From positions 434,001 to 498,000 of the forward strand of contig JAXGZS010000001.1 of the NCBI GenBank assembly GCA_040776805.1: 64,000 nt of DNA, read 5' to 3'. The notes beneath the pieces were generated by a model. It did not search any database, had not been told where the DNA came from, and saw only the letters and a list, made by a program, of their open reading frames with translations. The stretch is from UBA7702 sp040776805 (GTDB taxonomy: Bacteria > Bacillota > Dehalobacteriia > UBA7702). The first letter of the stretch is position 1, and every line of letters begins with the position of its first letter. Shown piece after piece: positions 1 through 8,627 of this stretch. The position numbers and the translations under genes were made by a program.

Positions 1-878
1 GTACTTCCGCCATTCGGCCCAAGCTCTGCGATATCATCAATATCTTCACCAAAGGCGGTTACGATGTCCTGGCTCATGCCAGTCAAGATCCCGATGATAT
101 CGAGACCTTTATCAAAGCGCGCGGTTGCGAATTCGACATTGTCGTGATCTGCGGCGGCGACGGCAGTCTCAACGACACCGTCAACGGCTTGATGGCCCTT
201 GATAACCCGCCGCCCTTGGGTTACATCCCCACAGGAACGATGAACGACTTTGCCGCCAGCCACCGTCTCAACAACAATATGCTGGTGGCCGCCAACGATA
301 TTGTCACCGGCGAGCTGACTTATACCGACATCGGTTGTTTTAATGACCGCTATTTTTCCTATGTGGCGGCATTTGGCGCCTTTACCGACGTGGCCTACGA
401 TACGCCCCAGGCCAGTAAAAATCTTTTCGGCAAGAGCGCTTATATCTTTGAGGGCATCAAACGGCTGCCGATGCTCAGCTCTTACCACGTTAAAATCGAA
501 TGCGCCCAATTGGCCACGGAGGGCGATTATATCTTCGGCATGGCCAGCAACGCCATGACCATCGGCGGTTTTAAAATCAATAAAAAACCGGCGATCTCCA
601 TGGACGACGGCTATTTTGAAGTGGTGCTGGTAAAAAAAGGTATCAGCGATTTCTTCAATGCCCAGATGATGCTTCACGCCCTTGTCCAGGGCGTGGAAAA
701 CAATAAATTCATTACCTACGCCCGGACAAAAAAAGTCAAACTGAGCTTTGACGAACCTGTCAGCTGGACTTTAGATGGAGAATTCGGCGGCGATGTGCGG
801 GAAGCCGAAATCTCGTGTATTAAAAGGAAATTGAAAATCTACGTGCCCGCCCGTCCCATTGTTCCGGTGGAAGCCTAA
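1..878 (+). CDS. Diacylglycerol/lipid kinase family protein, 5' partial
   Basis: The reading frame is open from base 3, so the true start lies before the window. The catalytic-domain signature GGDGSLNDTVNG is followed by the nucleotide-binding-type stretch PLGYIPTGTMNDFA. Both are typical of the DAGK/YegS/BmrU family, which phosphorylates diacylglycerol or related lipids at the inner membrane face. The C-terminal beta-rich half ends in an EFGGDVREAEI-type segment as in the family. The visible part covers most of the protein except roughly the first 20-50 residues. It is followed directly by a strong bidirectional terminator, so it is the last gene of its transcript. The exact lipid substrate cannot be told from sequence. 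Confidence 0.85.
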   Translation, partial: TSAIRPKLCDIINIFTKGGYDVLAHASQDPDDIETFIKARGCEFDIVVICGGDGSLNDTVNGLMALDNPPPLGYIPTGTMNDFAASHRLNNNMLVAANDIVTGELTYTDIGCFNDRYFSYVAAFGAFTDVAYDTPQASKNLFGKSAYIFEGIKRLPMLSSYHVKIECAQLATEGDYIFGMASNAMTIGGFKINKKPAISMDDGYFEVVLVKKGISDFFNAQMMLHALVQGVENNKFITYARTKKVKLSFDEPVSWTLDGEFGGDVREAEISCIKRKLKIYVPARPIVPVEA

Positions 879-893
879 AAAACCCTAAAAAAC

Positions 894-949
894 AGGTGTC
901 CCTTGCCGACCAGTTCCAAAACTGTGACCAGCAAGGGACACCTTTTTTT
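894..949. terminator. Bidirectional intrinsic terminator
   Basis: A perfect 13-bp stem (AGGTGTCCCTTGC with its complement) is followed by a T-run on the plus strand. On the minus strand it also ends in a T-rich tract. It separates the convergent lipid kinase gene and bioA. Confidence 0.85.
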
Positions 950-2285
950 ACAGTACTTCCTCTATGGCTGTGGCGCAGCGGTAAACGGCCTTATCCATCT
1001 CTGTTTCCGTGATGGTCAGAGGCGGATTGAAATAGAGTACGTTGCCCAAAGGGCGCAAAATCAGCCCGTGGGCCAAAGCCCTTTGGTAGATTTCGTAACC
1101 GATGCGTTTATTTTCGTCAAATCCCGCTTTCGTTTTTTTATCCGTTACCAGTTCCATGGCGTTGATCAGGCCGAGATGACGGATCTCGCCGATGTTGGGA
1201 TGATCTGAGAGCCGTGTTAAAAGTTTTTTATGGAGATATTGGGCGCGGAGGGCGGCATTTTCTAAAATATGCTGCTCCCGCAAGATTTTCTGTACGGCCA
1301 GGGCCGCGGCGCAACCCAGGGGATTGCCGCTATAGGTGTGACTGTGCATAAAAGCTTTGCCCTCTTTATAATCGGCGTAAAAGGCCTCATAAACCTTGTC
1401 CGTGGTGGCGGCGATGGCCATGGGCAGATAGCCCCCGGTCAACCCTTTGGAAAGGCACATGATGTCCGGGGTTATGGCGGCGTGATCGCAGGCGAACATT
1501 TTGCCGGTACGGCCAAAGCCGGTGGCAATCTCGTCGGCAATCAACAACACGCCGGTCTGATCACAGAGAGCCCGTAGCTTTTTCAGGTAAAGGGGCGGGT
1601 AGATGCGCATGCCGGCGCTGCCTTGGAGGAGCGGCTCCACAATCACGGCGCAGGTGGTATCGGCGTAGCGGTCAAAGCATTTTTCAGCCTCTTCAAAGCA
1701 GTTTGCTTGGCAATTTTCGCGGTTTTGGCGGTAGGGGCAGCGGTAGCAGTCCGGGGCGGGAATCCGTACGGTATCCATGAGCAGCGGTTGGTAAATCTTT
1801 GCGTACATATCCAGGGAGCCTACGGCCAGGGCGCCGATGGTTTCACCGTGGTAGCCTTCACTTAAGCACATAAACCGGGTTCTTTTCATCTGACCCGTTT
1901 GGTATTGATATTGAAACGCCATCTTTAAGGCGCATTCCACAGCGCTGGAGCCGCAATCGGAAAAATGAAATTTCGTCAGACCTCGGGGCACGCTTTTGCT
2001 AAGCTCTTGGCAGAGTTCAATGACGGGTTTGTGGGAAAAGTTGGCGAGAATCACGTGTTCCAATGTATCGAGCTGTTTTTTGACGGCTTCGTTGATTTCG
2101 GGATTGCAGTGCCCCAGCAGATTACACCACCAGGAACTGATGATATCGATGTACTCCTTGCCCTCCATATCGTAAAGATACACACCTTTGCCGCGGTCAA
2201 TGACGATGGGGGGAAATGATTCATAGTCTTTCATTTGGGAGCAGGGATGCCAAATATATTTTAAGTCTTTTTGGGCTAAATTCAT
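948..2285 (-). CDS. bioA: Adenosylmethionine-8-amino-7-oxononanoate aminotransferase
   Basis: 445 residues, full length for BioA. It transfers an amino group from S-adenosylmethionine to KAPA, giving 7,8-diaminopelargonate in biotin synthesis. It is a PLP class III aminotransferase: the N-terminus has the BioA-specific IWHPCSQM and SSWWCNLLGH segments, the cofactor aspartate lies in LIADEIATGFGRTG, and the Schiff-base lysine in CLSKGLTGG. Its ATG overlaps the bioD stop by 4 bases, indicating translational coupling. It is the last gene of the birA-bioYBDA operon and ends in a bidirectional terminator. Confidence 0.95.
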   Translation of the reverse strand: MNLAQKDLKYIWHPCSQMKDYESFPPIVIDRGKGVYLYDMEGKEYIDIISSWWCNLLGHCNPEINEAVKKQLDTLEHVILANFSHKPVIELCQELSKSVPRGLTKFHFSDCGSSAVECALKMAFQYQYQTGQMKRTRFMCLSEGYHGETIGALAVGSLDMYAKIYQPLLMDTVRIPAPDCYRCPYRQNRENCQANCFEEAEKCFDRYADTTCAVIVEPLLQGSAGMRIYPPLYLKKLRALCDQTGVLLIADEIATGFGRTGKMFACDHAAITPDIMCLSKGLTGGYLPMAIAATTDKVYEAFYADYKEGKAFMHSHTYSGNPLGCAAALAVQKILREQHILENAALRAQYLHKKLLTRLSDHPNIGEIRHLGLINAMELVTDKKTKAGFDENKRIGYEIYQRALAHGLILRPLGNVLYFNPPLTITETEMDKAVYRCATAIEEVL

Positions 2286-2962
2286 GGTCGTCTCTCCTCA
2301 AAAAGGGATCGTAGCGTGTCTTTGTCAATGGCGAGGTCGCCTGCGTCGGGAGGGATCAGGGCGAGGATAGGCAGTCCGGTGATGGCGTTAATCATCGCGG
2401 CGTTGTCTTTTTCCATCGCCGTTTTCGTAAAGCGGTTCAGGATGACGCCGCGACAGCCGAGGTCCCTGCTCTTTAGGTATTCCGCCGTAAGCGTCACGGC
2501 GTTGATGGCGCCGAGACCGGCGTCGGCGACGATGAGCGTATCAAGATTCAGGGCGACGATGATGTCTTCTAAAAAGATATGAGTTTTGTCGTCGTAACGA
2601 AGGGGACAGACGATACCGCCGCTGCCCTCCACGAGAACGTATTCGTGCTTTTTCTTCACGTCCTCATAATCATGGCGAACCTTTGCCAGCTCCACGGGGT
2701 TTCCTTCCCATTTGGCGGCGAGGTGAGGGGAAACCGCATGCCGATAGAGGTAGGAAAGCAAGCTGTTTTCTTCCTGATCAAGGCTGGCGACAGCCTTGAC
2801 GTAGCCCGCATCGCTTTCTTTGGTGCTGTCGGCGCCGGAGAGGGCCGCTTTGTAGTAGCCGACGTGAAAGCCGTATGCTTTCATGGCTTTGGCCAGGAGG
2901 GCGGTGACGTAGGTTTTCCCCACGTCCGTACCGGTGCCGGTGATGAAGAGTCCGTATCCCAT
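2282..2962 (-). CDS. bioD: Dethiobiotin synthetase
   Basis: 226 residues. It performs the ATP-dependent carboxylation and ring closure of diaminopelargonate to dethiobiotin. The N-terminal P-loop variant GTGTDVGKT is the BioD signature, and VEGSGGIVCPL matches the family's second nucleotide/substrate loop. It lies one base downstream of bioB and overlaps bioA by 4 bases, so the three are co-translated. Confidence 0.95.
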   Translation of the reverse strand: MGYGLFITGTGTDVGKTYVTALLAKAMKAYGFHVGYYKAALSGADSTKESDAGYVKAVASLDQEENSLLSYLYRHAVSPHLAAKWEGNPVELAKVRHDYEDVKKKHEYVLVEGSGGIVCPLRYDDKTHIFLEDIIVALNLDTLIVADAGLGAINAVTLTAEYLKSRDLGCRGVILNRFTKTAMEKDNAAMINAITGLPILALIPPDAGDLAIDKDTLRSLFEERRP

Positions 2963-2963
2963 T

Positions 2964-3923
2964 TCATGATACCTCGTAACCCAGTTCTTTTAAGATCTCC
3001 AAATCCGCGGCGGCGGAAATGCCCTTTGTCGTCAGCATGTCCCCGGTGATGGCGGCGTTGGCGCCTCCGGAGAAACAGGCGCGGCCTTTGTCCTTTAAAT
3101 TGCCGCGGCCTCCCGCCAGGCGTAAAAAAGCGTTGGGCAGCAGAAAACGGAACACGGTGACCATGCGCCGAACCTCCTCTTCGGATAGGGGCGTTACCTT
3201 TTCCAGGGGCGTTCCCGGAATGGGTTCCAATATATTGAGGGGGACGCTTTTGATTTCTAGCTCCCTTAGGGTAAGAGCCAGTTCGATGCGGTCTTCCACC
3301 GTTTCGCCCAGGCCGAAAATACCGCCGCTGCACACTTCAAGGCCATTCCTGCGCGCGGCGGAAATCGTTTTGATTTTATCGTCGTAACTGTGGCTGGTAC
3401 AGATTTGGGGAAAGAAGCGGCGGGAGGTTTCCAGATTATTGTGAATTCTGGTTATCCCTGCCGCTTTTAATTGTTTCAATTGGCTTTCACTGAGGAGTCC
3501 CAAGGAAGCGCAGAGAACGAGAGACGTTTCTCTTTTGAGTGTTTCGATGCTGCGGCAGACTTTTTCCATTTCCCGCGCCGAAAGCGATTTGCCGGAGGTG
3601 ACGATACCGAAATGCTTCACTCCCCCTTGCTCCTCGGCATTGGCGGCGCGGAGGAGTTCCCTTTGGCTCAAGAGGGGGTAAGCGGTGATTTCCGCGGGAT
3701 AGCGGCTGGACTGGGCGCAGAACTTGCAGTCCTCACCGCAGCGGCCGCTTTTGGCATTGACAATGGCGCAGAGGTCGAAGCGGTTGCCGCAGAAACGGCG
3801 GCGAATCTCGTCGGCGGCGGCGTTTAGGGGGACAAGGGGCGCTTCATAAAGGGCAAGCGCCTCCTCTTTTGTTACGGTTTGTTCGTGGAATATTTTTTCT
3901 TTGAGTCGGGCAATCTGCTGCAT
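2964..3923 (-). CDS. bioB: Biotin synthase, radical SAM enzyme
   Basis: 319 residues. It inserts sulfur into dethiobiotin to make biotin. The radical-SAM cysteine motif is CGEDCKFC (CxxxCxxC), preceded by NAKSGR as in BioB proteins. Conserved segments NNLETS, CSGGIFGLGET and LAGGRGNLKD are present; the arginine in LAGGR belongs to the site of the auxiliary [2Fe-2S] cluster. The Shine-Dalgarno site lies inside the 3' end of bioY, whose stop is one base upstream. No bioF is present in the window, so KAPA must come from genes elsewhere or from uptake. Confidence 0.95.
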   Translation of the reverse strand: MQQIARLKEKIFHEQTVTKEEALALYEAPLVPLNAAADEIRRRFCGNRFDLCAIVNAKSGRCGEDCKFCAQSSRYPAEITAYPLLSQRELLRAANAEEQGGVKHFGIVTSGKSLSAREMEKVCRSIETLKRETSLVLCASLGLLSESQLKQLKAAGITRIHNNLETSRRFFPQICTSHSYDDKIKTISAARRNGLEVCSGGIFGLGETVEDRIELALTLRELEIKSVPLNILEPIPGTPLEKVTPLSEEEVRRMVTVFRFLLPNAFLRLAGGRGNLKDKGRACFSGGANAAITGDMLTTKGISAAADLEILKELGYEVS

Positions 3924-3924
3924 G

Positions 3925-4488
3925 TCATTTCCTTTGCATTTGCTGTACGATGGGGAGCAGGCGTTTGCCGAGGCCGGCGGCGACGGCGCAGAGCAGAAGA
4001 TCCCCCGGTATCGGCAGCAGAAAACAGTATAAAAGAAGCGTGCGCACGGTCATGGCGTCTCCCAAATAAAAGCGGCTGATGACCCAACAGTAAGCCATGC
4101 CCAGGGCATAAACCACAAGTAAGCCGGCGAAACTCGCCGCAAAGAGTCTTTTCACGGAAGGGTGGGGCGACTGTTCGGTGATTCTGCCGGTAACGAAAGC
4201 GCCGAGGCAAAAACCGAGCAGGTAACCGAAGCTGGGCTGAAAAACGTAGGCGAGGCCGCCGCCGGCGGCAAAGACGGGGAATCCCGCAAGACCCAGCAAG
4301 ATATAGCAGGCGACGCTAAGGGCGCCGAGTCTGGAACCGAGGAGCATCCCGGCCAGGGTTGTAAAGAGAAATTGCAGGGTGAAGGGAACCACCGGAACGG
4401 GAATGCGGAGGAACGCGCCAAGAACGATCAATGCCGTGAATAAGGCGCAGAGTATTTGATTTTTGACGGTGATGGGATGTTGATTCAT
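3925..4488 (-). CDS. bioY: Biotin transporter substrate-binding (S) component
   Basis: About 187 residues from the ATG at 4488. Longer in-frame starts overlap birA and lack a good ribosome site. BioY is the membrane S-component of the ECF biotin transporter. Visible are about six hydrophobic segments and the family stretch QPSFGYLLGFCLGAFVTGR. The ECF energy module (EcfAAT) is not in the window and is presumably encoded elsewhere. It lies 13 bases after birA and directly before bioB, so uptake and synthesis share BirA control. Confidence 0.9.
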   Translation of the reverse strand: MNQHPITVKNQILCALFTALIVLGAFLRIPVPVVPFTLQFLFTTLAGMLLGSRLGALSVACYILLGLAGFPVFAAGGGLAYVFQPSFGYLLGFCLGAFVTGRITEQSPHPSVKRLFAASFAGLLVVYALGMAYCWVISRFYLGDAMTVRTLLLYCFLLPIPGDLLLCAVAAGLGKRLLPIVQQMQRK

Positions 4489-4501
4489 CGGCGTGCGCCC
4501 A

Positions 4502-5482
4502 TCATTTCCAGCGAACGCTGACTTCACCACTGTCCAAGGCATTTTCATTGCCATTCTCATCGCGGACGATCAGCCGAAAGTGATCGTCGATGGCGACGGC
4601 AGTGGCGGTATGCTCTTGGTTATGGCGCGATACGGTGATTTTTTGCCCCAGGAGAAAAGAGCGTTTTCGATATTCGGACAAGAAGGCCTTCTCCGTCAGC
4701 TTCTCATAATAGGGTATAAAATGATTGAGAATTTCCGCTGCAAGCCGGCTTTTTATGCTGTTTTTGGTTTTTGCGTCGGTAAAAAGAGAGGTGGCGACCG
4801 TTTCCAGTTCCGGGGGAAAGTTCTCTTTCGGAGGGAAAACATTGACGCCGATGCCGACGACGGCGTAATCAAGACCGCCGTTTTCCATGGCGAGCGCGGC
4901 TTCAGTGAGAATGCCGCAAACCTTTTTACCGTCGAGATAAACATCGTTGACCCATTTGATTTGGGCGTTTTTGCCGGTGACGGCCTCAATGGCGAGGGCC
5001 GCCGCCGTCGCCGCCGCTGTGGTCAGTAAAAGGGAATCGGTAACGGAATACTTTGGCCGCAACAGGATGCTCATATAGAGACCCGTGTTGGCCGGGGAAA
5101 AGAAGCCTCTGTTTCTTCTTCCTCTGCCGGCACTCTGCTCCTCCGCAATGACCACGACGCCTTCGGTTTCGCCCTGATCGGCGAGTTCTCTTACGATCGC
5201 ATTGGTTGAGGTGACCAACGGATGCTTGATGAAACGTAATTCTTTTGCCGCGCCGGTCAGCTTTTCCGCAACGGTCGCCGCGGTGAAAAGATCGGTGTCC
5301 GCGGCGAGGGCGTAACCCTTATTGGTGACGGCGGTAATGTCATAGCCTTCGGCTTGCAGCGATTTGATGCTTTTCCATACGGCGGCTCTGGTCACATAGA
5401 GGCGGGCGGCCAGCTCTTCGCCGGAAACGAAAGAGCCTTTCTCCGCAGCCAATAACGATAAAATTTGATCCTTGAGATTCAT
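4502..5482 (-). CDS. birA: Bifunctional biotin--protein ligase and biotin operon repressor
   Basis: 326 residues. Residues about 1-65 form a winged helix (SGEELAARLYVTRAAVWKSI). The ligase core follows with the biotinyl-AMP loop GRGRRNRGF and the KWVNDVYLDGKKVCGIL motif, then a C-terminal SH3-like domain. It biotinylates carboxylase carriers and, as holo-dimer, binds DNA. The DNA-binding domain makes this the regulatory class. It is the first gene of the bio operon, and an operator of BirA type overlaps its promoter, so autoregulation is likely. Confidence 0.95.
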   Translation of the reverse strand: MNLKDQILSLLAAEKGSFVSGEELAARLYVTRAAVWKSIKSLQAEGYDITAVTNKGYALAADTDLFTAATVAEKLTGAAKELRFIKHPLVTSTNAIVRELADQGETEGVVVIAEEQSAGRGRRNRGFFSPANTGLYMSILLRPKYSVTDSLLLTTAAATAAALAIEAVTGKNAQIKWVNDVYLDGKKVCGILTEAALAMENGGLDYAVVGIGVNVFPPKENFPPELETVATSLFTDAKTKNSIKSRLAAEILNHFIPYYEKLTEKAFLSEYRKRSFLLGQKITVSRHNQEHTATAVAIDDHFRLIVRDENGNENALDSGEVSVRWK

Positions 5483-5506
5483 TTTGCTTACCTCACATTG
5501 CCGCTT

Positions 5507-5535
5507 ATTATACTCTTTGCCCGGGAGATTGTCAA
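5507..5535 (-). promoter_or_regulatory. Sigma-A promoter of birA-bioYBDA
   Basis: On the minus strand: TTGACA (5530-5535), a 17-base spacer and TATAAT (5507-5512), about 25 bases before the birA ATG. This is a perfect consensus match. Confidence 0.85.
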
Positions 5536-5560
5536 CCGCATAACAACAAAGAGTTTACAA
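5529..5560. promoter_or_regulatory. BirA operator
   Basis: Inverted half-sites TTGTCAAC (5529-5536) and GTTTACAA (5553-5560) with a 16-base spacer fit the conserved BirA box (TTGTAAAC-N16/17-GTTTACAA type). One half-site covers the -35 hexamer, so binding would block transcription. Basis: sequence match plus known BirA sites. Confidence 0.8.
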
Positions 5561-5572
5561 TTCAAGTAAATA

Positions 5573-5602
5573 GCGGAGCGGGCAGTAAAATGCCCGCTCC
5601 GC
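5573..5602 (-). terminator. Terminator hairpin after the flavin/FeS operon
   Basis: A perfect 12-bp GC-rich stem with a 6-base loop follows the last gene of the minus-strand operon. The following T-tract is short, so the call as intrinsic terminator is moderate. It also insulates the neighbouring bio promoter. Confidence 0.55.
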
Positions 5603-5612
5603 GCAATAAGAT

Positions 5613-8600
5613 TTATTTCAGCAGATCCAGGATTTCCAAATTGCTCTTGCCTCCCGGGGGACAAAGGGTCTGCTCTCTCCTGAATTCGGTGCCGCAGTTG
5701 CAGGCCACGGTACCGCTGGTTTCAAAGCTGGTGGCGAAGGGCAGGACGATCTCGGCGTTGTTTGTTTCAGCGGTATGGCGCGGCGCGATCATCAGCAGGC
5801 GTTGGCTTTTGCCGGGAATCCCCGTTTCATCACCGATTATGACGAGCGCCTTTAAATGGTCGTTTAAGAGATCGGGAGTTTTGACCCCCGCGCCCCGGTA
5901 AATTTCGGTGTTGGCCGCGCTGTGTAGCACCAAGAGCTTGGCGCCGACGGCTTTGGCCAATGCCGCCCCCTTGGCGCAAGTTTTGGCATCGGCGCTCGTT
6001 TCGGCGATGATCACCAGATCGGTCTCTTTCGAGACTTCAATTTTATCGTCCTTTGTAAAGCAGCGTACCTCTGCTTTTGCTTTTGCCATGCGGATTCCGG
6101 CTACGGGATTATCGGTATAAGGGTCTTCCCCAACGTATACGATATGTTTGGCGTGATCGATATCCGTCACCTTGGCGTCGCCCTTGACGTCGTAAGTCAG
6201 GGCGGCGGGAGAGGCGATGATCTCGGTACCCAGGGTATTTTTGGCGAAATCGACGTAAGCGGCGACTTCTTCTTTGGTGAGATTGGCGGCGAGGAAAACG
6301 CCGATTTCATTTTTACCGTATTTCTTGACCCTTGCTTTGAGGGTCGCGGCGGCTTTCTCGTAAGTGGTTTCTTTGCCGTCCACCGTAGGTGTTTTTACCC
6401 GTTCGCCGCCGAGGACCGTTTCATAGCCGAATTTTCCCTTTTTGCAGAGAAGGCCCGTTTCTTCCCGGGGGATCACCCGGCAGAGCTGATTGCCGAAGGT
6501 CAGCACCGTGGTTTTGCAGTTGATGGCGCATTGACCGCAGCTGCCGGCGGTGGGCTGTTCCGCCAAGGGAACGCGTTTGCCCAGAAGCTGTTTTTCTGTG
6601 AGAGCGCCGGTGGGACAGACGTTGATGCATTGGCCGCAGGTGATGCACGTTGAATCCGCCAGGGAAATATTGAATTCCGGTTGGATGATGGTTTCAAAGC
6701 CGCGGTGAACCAGGCCCCAAACGCCTTTGCCCACCACTTCGTCGCAGACTCTGACACAGAGACCGCAGAGGATGCATTTGTCGCTGTCCCTGTCGATATA
6801 GGGGTTATGGTCGGCCATATTCCGTTTGCGCACCGTATCGCCGAAGCTGTTTTCCGCCAGTTGATATGTTTGGCCGTAGCGAATCAGTTTACATTCGTAG
6901 TAGTCGGCGCAGCCGCATTCAAGACAGCGGGAACCTTCGGCGACGGCATCTGCTTCGCTGAGACCGAGGAAGACTTCGTCAAAGGTCCGTTTTCTGCTTT
7001 CCCCGGGGAGACGCGGTCCGTTGCGGCGGGGCATTTTTTCCCGGTCGGCGAGGTCTTCGGCGGTGACGTTTTTGATTTTGGAAAGGAACGGTTCCGTATA
7101 GGGAATGATATCGCCTTTCAGGTAGCTGTCAATGATATCGGCGGCGCGGTGGGCGTCGGCAATGGCTTCTATGGCGATGCCGGGGCCGTTGTTGATGCCG
7201 TCGCCGCCGGCGAATACGCCCTTTTGATCCGTGAGGAAGGTGTGTTCATCGGCCTTGATCGTATGCCAGTCGGTTAAACCCACGGGGATACCGTCGGCTA
7301 CGACCTGCTGGCCGATGGCGGCGATGACCGTATCCAGCGCCAAATCTTCGAAGGCGCCCTCGATGGCCACGGGACGGCGTCTGCCGGAGGAATCCGCCTC
7401 TCCCAGTTCCATCTTTTGCAGGCGAATCCCGCTGACTCTGTCGTTTTCCGTCAGCACTTCCGTGGGGGCCACGAGGAAACGGAATTCCACGCCTTCTTCT
7501 CGGGCTTCTTTGATTTCCAGGGCTTCCGCCGGCATTTCCTTTTCCGTGCGGCGGTAGAGGACGTAGACCTTTTCCGCGCCGAGGCGGAGGGCGGTGCGGC
7601 AGGCGTCCATGGCGGTGTTGCCGCCGCCGACCACGGCGACGTTTTTGCCGAGGTACGGTTTTTCACCCCGGGCCACGGCGATCAAAAAGTCGATGCCGCC
7701 TAAGACCCCTTGGGCCTCTTCGCCTTTGCAGCGCAGCGCCGCGCTTTTCCAGGCGCCGATGGCCACATAAACGGCGTCGCTGCGATCTTTCAATTCCGCG
7801 AAGTCGATGTCTTTGCCGACTTTCGTGTTGTAGCGAAAGGTCACGCCGAGACGGGCGATATTTTCGATTTCCAAATCCAGGATTTCTTTGGGTAGTCTAT
7901 ATTGAGGGATGCCGTAGCGGAGCATACCGCCGCCTTTGGGCATGGCTTCGATGATTTCCACACGGTGGCCTTTTAAAGCCAAAAAGTAGGCGGCGGTGAG
8001 CCCGGCGGGACCGGCGCCGACGACGGTGATCTGCTTCCCGCTGGGGGCGGGTATTTCCTCGATAAAGCGGTCGTCACCAAAAAGATCCATATCCGCGGCG
8101 AAGGCCTTTAATTCCGCGATGGCAATGGGCTCCTCCACCAACCGGCGGCGGCAAGCCTCCTCGCAGGGATGGGGACAGATCCGTCCGATGCAGGCCGGCA
8201 AGGGGATCACTCGCTTGATGACGCGGAGCGCTTCCTTATATTTGCCGTTGGCGATGAGTCCCGTATAGGCCTGACAGTTGGTATGGCCGGGACACGCCAA
8301 GGTGCAAGGAGGGCGGCAGTCGCCTCGATGATCGGAGAAAAGCAATTCCAAGGCGACCTTGCGGGCTGTAGCGGCCCGTTTGCCCTGGGTATGGAGGACC
8401 ATCTTTTCGTTGGCTGCCGTGGCGCAGGCTCGGTACAGTTTGGGGCTATTTTCGTCTTCCACCAGACAGACGCCGCAGGCGCCGTAGGTTTCTACCAGGG
8501 GATGATGACACAAAGTGGGGATCTCAAGGTTGTTGGCGCGGGCCACGTCGAGGATGGTTTGTCCCTTTTCAAAGGTGCATTTTTTATGATCAATGGTCAT

Positions 8601-8615
8601 TTGCAAGGTACTCAT
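5613..8615 (-). CDS. Fused GltD-like / NuoG-like flavin FeS oxidoreductase, probable Stn-type transhydrogenase subunit
   Basis: 1000 residues, clearly modular. Residues 1-80: plant-type [2Fe-2S] domain (cysteines in CGVCLVED and nearby). About 95-560: GltD/NfnB-like domain with a cysteine-rich entry (CRPPCTLACPGHTNC, CIGRICPHPCEEAC), FAD site VVGAGPAGLTAAYFLA and NADP-type site VVGGGNTAMDACRTA. About 565-690: cysteine pair and two [4Fe-4S] motifs (CILCGLCVRVC, CITCGQCINVC). The C-terminal third starts with CGQCAINC and resembles the molybdopterin-oxidoreductase fold of NuoG but has no sign of a Mo or H-cluster site. Together with the NuoF- and NuoE-like neighbours this resembles the electron-bifurcating Stn transhydrogenase described from Sporomusa, linking NADH, NADPH and ferredoxin. 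The function is inferred; a formate dehydrogenase or hydrogenase partner lacking its catalytic subunit is the alternative. Confidence 0.75.
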   Translation of the reverse strand: MSTLQMTIDHKKCTFEKGQTILDVARANNLEIPTLCHHPLVETYGACGVCLVEDENSPKLYRACATAANEKMVLHTQGKRAATARKVALELLFSDHRGDCRPPCTLACPGHTNCQAYTGLIANGKYKEALRVIKRVIPLPACIGRICPHPCEEACRRRLVEEPIAIAELKAFAADMDLFGDDRFIEEIPAPSGKQITVVGAGPAGLTAAYFLALKGHRVEIIEAMPKGGGMLRYGIPQYRLPKEILDLEIENIARLGVTFRYNTKVGKDIDFAELKDRSDAVYVAIGAWKSAALRCKGEEAQGVLGGIDFLIAVARGEKPYLGKNVAVVGGGNTAMDACRTALRLGAEKVYVLYRRTEKEMPAEALEIKEAREEGVEFRFLVAPTEVLTENDRVSGIRLQKMELGEADSSGRRRPVAIEGAFEDLALDTVIAAIGQQVVADGIPVGLTDWHTIKADEHTFLTDQKGVFAGGDGINNGPGIAIEAIADAHRAADIIDSYLKGDIIPYTEPFLSKIKNVTAEDLADREKMPRRNGPRLPGESRKRTFDEVFLGLSEADAVAEGSRCLECGCADYYECKLIRYGQTYQLAENSFGDTVRKRNMADHNPYIDRDSDKCILCGLCVRVCDEVVGKGVWGLVHRGFETIIQPEFNISLADSTCITCGQCINVCPTGALTEKQLLGKRVPLAEQPTAGSCGQCAINCKTTVLTFGNQLCRVIPREETGLLCKKGKFGYETVLGGERVKTPTVDGKETTYEKAAATLKARVKKYGKNEIGVFLAANLTKEEVAAYVDFAKNTLGTEIIASPAALTYDVKGDAKVTDIDHAKHIVYVGEDPYTDNPVAGIRMAKAKAEVRCFTKDDKIEVSKETDLVIIAETSADAKTCAKGAALAKAVGAKLLVLHSAANTEIYRGAGVKTPDLLNDHLKALVIIGDETGIPGKSQRLLMIAPRHTAETNNAEIVLPFATSFETSGTVACNCGTEFRREQTLCPPGGKSNLEILDLLK

Positions 8616-8627
8616 GTGCTGCCTCCT

